The translations under genes and the position numbers were made by a program. Below are positions 60,723 to 64,000 of a stretch of DNA of 64,000 bases, in pieces; the first letter of the stretch is position 1, and each line of letters begins with the position of its first letter. Below the pieces are notes generated by a model, which saw only the letters and a program-made list of their open reading frames with translations, had not been told where the DNA came from and searched no databases. The stretch is from Mesorhizobium sp. AR10. Its GTDB lineage: Bacteria; Pseudomonadota; Alphaproteobacteria; Rhizobiales; Rhizobiaceae. The stretch is taken from positions 620,001 to 684,000 of the forward strand of contig NZ_CP080524.1 of the NCBI RefSeq assembly GCF_024746795.1. Reading direction: 5' to 3'.

Positions 60723-60959
60723 TTAGTGGCCGAAGAGGTTCCGGTCGCTGCCCTGCGGAGCGGACTTCTGGACGTCGTCCGACGAGTTGAGCAGCTTGTA
60801 GACCGGCGAGCCGGTGTCGCGCACCGAAGACGTCTGCGTGTTGTCGACGTTTACGGTCGCCTGCTTGTTGATGTCGGTCCCGCCAACATTGTCGTTGCGG
60901 GCATAGGCGCTGCCGGCGGCAATCAAAAGGGCGGCGGCAGTAAGAGCAATCTTCTTCAT
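60723..60959 (-). CDS. Small exported DUF680-like protein (paralogue 1)
   Basis: A 78-residue protein: signal peptide MKKIALTAAALLIAAGSAYA, then a short mature peptide ending QGSDRNLFGH. The end matches the two paralogues upstream; the middle (NKQATVNVDNTQTSSVRDTGSPVYKL) is diverged and slightly longer. TCAGGAGAC precedes the ATG. DUF680 is, from memory, a mesorhizobial family with no known function. Confidence 0.75.
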   Translation of the reverse strand: MKKIALTAAALLIAAGSAYARNDNVGGTDINKQATVNVDNTQTSSVRDTGSPVYKLLNSSDDVQKSAPQGSDRNLFGH

Positions 60960-61021
60960 TTCAAGTCTCCTGAATTTTCCAGCACAGTGGCGGGCAATCC
61001 CGCCGCTGTGCCGGGATCGGC

Positions 61022-61228
61022 TTAGTTATTGCCGAAGAGGTTACGGTCGCTGCCCTGAACGATGGGCTGCTTGTCAGTCTGAGCCGATTTCTGAACGGAA
61101 GCCGTGTACGAGCTGTCGACAGCCGGGGCGGCCTGGTTGGCGCCGTTGGAGCCATAGTTGTCGCTACCGGCAAAGGCGCTGCCGGTGATGGCCAGAACGG
61201 CGGCGGCAGCAAGAACAATATTCTTCAT
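61022..61228 (-). CDS. Small exported DUF680-like protein (paralogue 2)
   Basis: A 68-residue protein: signal MKNIVLAAAAVLAITGSAFA, mature part GSDNYGSNGANQ...SYTASVQKSAQTDKQPIVQGSDRNLFGNN. Nearly identical to paralogue 3, including nucleotides at the 3' end, so a recent tandem duplication. AAAGGAG precedes the start. No cysteine or catalytic motif. Confidence 0.8.
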   Translation of the reverse strand: MKNIVLAAAAVLAITGSAFAGSDNYGSNGANQAAPAVDSSYTASVQKSAQTDKQPIVQGSDRNLFGNN

Positions 61229-61301
61229 TTTAAGTACTCCTTTGATTTCTGAATTCCGCCAAGGCGGCGGGACAAACCCGCCGTCCGTTGGAGATCGGCT
61301 G

Positions 61302-61511
61302 TTAGTTGTTGCCGAAGAGGTTACGGTCGCTGCCCTGAACGACGGGCTGCTTGTCAGCGTGCGCCGACTTCTGAATGGAAGCCGTGTACGAGCTGTCAAC
61401 CGTGGTGGCTGGCTGGTTGGCACCGTTGGACCCATAATGGTCACTGCCACCAGCAAAGGCGCTGCCGGTGATGGCCAGAACGGCGACGGCAGTAAGAGCG
61501 ATCTTTTTCAT
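61302..61511 (-). CDS. Small exported DUF680-like protein (paralogue 3)
   Basis: A 69-residue protein: signal MKKIALTAVAVLAITGSAFA, mature GGSDHYGSNGANQPATTVDSSYTASIQKSAHADKQPVVQGSDRNLFGNN. First gene of the three on the minus strand, with GGAG upstream. Likely periplasmic or secreted after processing to a ~49-residue peptide. Function unknown. Confidence 0.8.
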   Translation of the reverse strand: MKKIALTAVAVLAITGSAFAGGSDHYGSNGANQPATTVDSSYTASIQKSAHADKQPVVQGSDRNLFGNN

Positions 61512-62035
61512 TTTTAGTACTCCAGTATCTTAGTTCGTCAGTCCGTCTAGCGGCGTGTCTTGGAAGGAAATCGCGTCGTTCGGACAGCCCCGATGTGGGA
61601 GGGGCCAGCGCCGGTTTCCAATCACGAACTTGTTCCGCGTGGACCAAGACTCTGCACCTTGAAATTGTGCCAAAGCCTCCTACACCTTCTGTTTTAATAA
61701 ATGATATCAAACGGTTATACTATTCGACCCATGGCCCAGCTGACGAATTTGCAAACCAGCGTTCACACCGTCCTGCACGCTCTGTCAACAGAAACGAACC
61801 GTTCGGTTCGATTTTAGAAGCAGCTAATAGTCACTTTTCGAAACTGCTACCATTTTTTAACCCTGTCGCAGGTCGAATCCGATCCGCGAAGCGACGGGCT
61901 ATAGCCGGCGAAAGCGGAGGGCCTCCGCCGCGAAACCTTGGCCGGTGCGTTTTCAGATATGGTGTCGCGCCGCATGGATGCGATGTCGCTTTCGTGCCGA
62001 TGGCGCGCCCGCTGTCGTGATTAGATGATGTCATC
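61512..62035. other. AT-richer intergenic region, no supported gene
   Basis: About 520 bp between the DUF680-like genes and the riboswitch. The segment 61680-61860 is clearly less GC-rich than its surroundings and includes a TATACT (61716-61721) that could be a -10 on the plus strand, and GAACCG-TT-CGGTTC near 61797. Short frames here have no ribosome sites or family features. It must hold the promoters of both flanking units. Confidence 0.5.
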
Positions 62036-62210
62036 TCAGGTGCCACTTCGTGACGACGGGCGGAGAATTGGGAAGCCGGTCAGATTCCGGCGCTGCCCCC
62101 GCAACGGTGGTGGAGTTCAAGTCGCAACGGGAGACCACTGGGCCGCAAGCCTGGGAAGGTGTCGCGATCGTCCGCAAGGACACTCCAGAGCCCGGAAACC
62201 AGCCCGAGGT
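62036..62210 (+). ncRNA. Cobalamin riboswitch
   Basis: Shows the conserved elements in order: AGGTGCC at the 5' end, GGGAAGCCGGT...ATTCCGG, GCTGCCCCCGCAACGG (62092-62107) and a B12 box AGAGCCCGGAAACCAGCCCG (62187-62206). Same strand as the downstream gene, whose ATG is about 130 nt further on. Adenosylcobalamin binding normally turns such genes off. The expression platform (62211-62338) contains a CCGG-type hairpin at 62263-62277 but no T-run, suggesting control of translation. Confidence 0.92.
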
Positions 62211-62338
62211 GATTGAACTCGACTGATCGCGGTGGGCGGTCAAGAGGTGGATGGTGCATGCCCGGCCTTATCGCCGGACTGCGACCGGTCTTTCCTCCAT
62301 CACCACCAAGTTCAGTCCTTGAAAGATGAGGACAGGAC

Positions 62339-63586
62339 ATGGATGTGCGCACTGACATGCTGAGGCTTTTGCACAGCCGCAGGGAAGGCTATTCGCTCGA
62401 GCAGCCCTTCTACACCGATCGCGACTACTTCAAGCTCGACATGGAGCTGATCTGGTATCGCGACTGGCTGTTCATCGGCCATGATTGCGAATTGCCGAAG
62501 CCTGGCAGCTACATCACCGCCCAGATCGGCGATTATCCAGTGGTGCTGGTGCGCGACCAGCAAGGCAAGATCAACGCCTTCCACAATTCCTGCCGCCACC
62601 GCGGCAGCCGCGTTTGCAACAGTGAGAAGGGCACGGCGGCGAAGCTGGTCTGCCCTTACCATCAGTGGACCTACGAACTGGACGGCCGGCTGTTGTTCGC
62701 ACGGCAGATGGCGGACGGGTTCGACAGGAGCCAGTTCAGCCTGAAGCCGGTGGCTTGCGAAAGCGTCGGCGGCTACATCTTCATCTGCCTGGCCAAGGAG
62801 CCGGCGGACTTCGCGCCGATGCGCACCATGATCGAGCCTTATTTGTTGCCGCACCGGCTGCGCGAGGCAAAGGTCGCCTTCGAATCGACCATCGTCGAGA
62901 AGGGCAATTGGAAGCTCGTCTGGGAGAACAACCGCGAGTGCTACCATTGTGCCGGCAACCATCCGGAGCTCTGCAAGACATTCCCGGAAGCGCCGACCGT
63001 GACCGGCGTCAATGGCGCCGACAGCGACCCGGAAATGCTGGCGCATTGGGCGAAATGCGAGGCGGCGGGCTTGCCGAGCAAATTCCGTATCGATCCCGCC
63101 GGACAGTTTCGCGCCACCCGCGCGCCGCTACTGCGCGATGCCGTCAGCTACACGATGACGGGAAAGCGCGCCGTGAAGAGAAACCTTTCCGACAGCGTTG
63201 CCACCGACCGCATCGGCTCGCTGCTGCTCTATCACTATCCGACGACCTGGAACCACATCCTCGGCGATCATGCCGTCACCTTCCGGGTGCTGCCGATCAG
63301 CGCCACTGAAACGGCAGTGACGACGAAATGGCTCATCCACAAGGATGCGGTCGAAGGCGTCGACTACGACCTTGCCGAACTCACCCATGTCTGGACCGAG
63401 ACCAACGATCAGGACCGCCGCATCGTCGAGGAGAACGCCTTCGGTATCCTGTCGCCGGCCTATGAACCCGGCCCCTATTCGGAGCTGCATGAGGGCGGTG
63501 TCATCCAGTTCGTAGACTGGTATGCCCGCTTCATCGAGCCGCGCCTTGCCGAAGGCGGCCGGCCCGCACTGCGTAGCGTCGCCTGA
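62339..63586 (+). CDS. gbcA: Rieske-type betaine demethylase, oxygenase subunit (GbcA-like)
   Basis: A 415-residue Rieske non-heme iron oxygenase. 2Fe-2S site C85-R-H87 and C105-x2-H108 (CRHRGSRVC, CPYHQW); mononuclear iron site in NRECYHCAGNHPEL. Stretches such as CPYHQWTYELDGRLLFA and HKDAVEGVDYD are shared with Pseudomonas GbcA, which removes a methyl from glycine betaine as formaldehyde. A proline-betaine (Stc2-type) substrate is an alternative. GAGGACAGGAC precedes the ATG. Preceded by a B12 riboswitch. Confidence 0.87.
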   Translation: MDVRTDMLRLLHSRREGYSLEQPFYTDRDYFKLDMELIWYRDWLFIGHDCELPKPGSYITAQIGDYPVVLVRDQQGKINAFHNSCRHRGSRVCNSEKGTAAKLVCPYHQWTYELDGRLLFARQMADGFDRSQFSLKPVACESVGGYIFICLAKEPADFAPMRTMIEPYLLPHRLREAKVAFESTIVEKGNWKLVWENNRECYHCAGNHPELCKTFPEAPTVTGVNGADSDPEMLAHWAKCEAAGLPSKFRIDPAGQFRATRAPLLRDAVSYTMTGKRAVKRNLSDSVATDRIGSLLLYHYPTTWNHILGDHAVTFRVLPISATETAVTTKWLIHKDAVEGVDYDLAELTHVWTETNDQDRRIVEENAFGILSPAYEPGPYSELHEGGVIQFVDWYARFIEPRLAEGGRPALRSVA

Positions 63587-63600
63587 GAAAGGGTAAAGGG

Positions 63601-64000
63601 ATGAATGCGATGACGGATCTCGGGCTCTACCGCCATCTCGACGAGATGGCGCCTTGGAACGACAGGCTCCAGGTGCTGGAAGTGATCGGCGTCAGCGATG
63701 AGGCGCCGGAGGTGAAGACCTTCACCTTCCGTTCCGACAACCAGACTTGGTTTCGCTACAAGCCGGGGCAGTTCGTAACGCTGGAACTGCCGACCGCCGA
63801 TGGACCGCTGATGCGCACCTACACGCTGTCATCCTCGCCGTCGCGGCCGTTCTCGATCGCGGTCACGGTGAAAGCCCAGGCCGGCAGCATCGGTACGCGC
63901 TGGATGTTCGATCATCTGAAGCCCGGCGTTCACGTGAAGGCCTATGGGCCGGCGGGCGACTTTTCGCTGCACAGCCACCCAGCGGCCAAATATCTGTTCA
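63601..64000 (+). CDS. gbcB: Ferredoxin reductase subunit of the betaine demethylase (GbcB-like, partial)
   Basis: 133 codons are visible before the right edge. The FAD-binding ferredoxin-reductase fold is clear: WFRYKPGQFVTLELP, RTYTLSSSPSR (flavin-binding RxYS-type) and GSIGTRWMFDHLKPG. It should carry electrons from NAD(P)H to GbcA. Starts 14 bp after gbcA. ATG at 63601 or 63610; the C-terminal NAD and 2Fe-2S domains lie outside the window. Confidence 0.87.
   Translation, partial: MNAMTDLGLYRHLDEMAPWNDRLQVLEVIGVSDEAPEVKTFTFRSDNQTWFRYKPGQFVTLELPTADGPLMRTYTLSSSPSRPFSIAVTVKAQAGSIGTRWMFDHLKPGVHVKAYGPAGDFSLHSHPAAKYLF

Noticed and set aside
61022..61456. A 144-residue reading of DUF680-like paralogue 2
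   Set aside because: The extra N-terminal half is an out-of-frame reading of paralogue 3. A good ribosome site and signal peptide mark the ATG at 61228.
61595..62020. A 141-codon frame in the AT-richer intergenic region
   Set aside because: No ribosome site, no family resemblance, mixed composition, and it runs up to the riboswitch. Not supported as a gene.

Overview
The window is 64 kb of GC-rich, densely packed alphaproteobacterial DNA, most likely a Mesorhizobium-type member of the Rhizobiales. Evidence for this: a tandem family of very short exported proteins resembling DUF680 (as I recall, a mesorhizobial family), an aglR-aglEFGAK alpha-glucoside operon like that of Sinorhizobium, GAAC-N7-GAAC (LexA-type) and GGAAC-N16-CGTT (EcfG-type) promoter signals, and rhizobial intergenic palindromes. 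I see no rRNA, tRNA, CRISPR array, transposase or phage gene. Assignments come from reading translated sequence and motifs; no database search was run.

Layout. 1-14.3 kb: a lipoprotein gene cut by the left edge and its overlapping CGNR-type regulator, an orphan LivH permease, a TRAP transporter (dctQ, dctM, and a distant opposite-strand dctP) around a zinc alcohol dehydrogenase and a VOC protein, a peptidase C26 amidotransferase, a hydroxyacid dehydrogenase/LacI pair, an EamA transporter, DUF2000, MarR and intradiol dioxygenase-like genes. 14.4-22.9 kb: a COG0523 metallochaperone GTPase with a WD40 protein, a class III aminotransferase plus glutamine-synthetase-like ligase, and an SOS-box-preceded radical SAM/UdgX DNA-repair pair. 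22.9-41.5 kb: an almost complete purine catabolic region. It encodes guanine deaminase, xanthine dehydrogenase XdhABC, membrane urate hydroxylase, HIU hydrolase, an allantoinase-OHCU decarboxylase fusion, ureidoglycine aminohydrolase, ureidoglycolate lyase, a nucleoside deaminase and glycerate kinase. Two flavin monooxygenases, a PhzF protein, Dps and a LysR regulator are interspersed. Allantoate amidohydrolase is not in the window. 41.6-49.7 kb: a CocE-type hydrolase, a dipeptide-type ABC transporter and a phosphodiesterase. 49.7-52.6 kb: ECF sigma factor, membrane anti-sigma and exported subtilase with overlapping ends. 52.6-60.7 kb: the alpha-glucoside operon, closed by a strong terminator. 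60.7-61.5 kb: three tandem DUF680-like genes. 62.0-64.0 kb: a cobalamin riboswitch ahead of gbcA/gbcB-like betaine demethylase genes cut by the right edge.

Most notable: a ~225 bp palindromic element lies in frame inside xdhC. A related copy in the leader of the sigma-factor gene keeps the same two consecutive hairpins and the same ATCG loop, while the stem sequences differ by compensatory changes. Other items: the B12 riboswitch on a betaine demethylase operon, the SOS control of the radical SAM/UdgX pair, and an anti-sigma factor whose periplasmic domain looks like the propeptide of the neighbouring subtilase.
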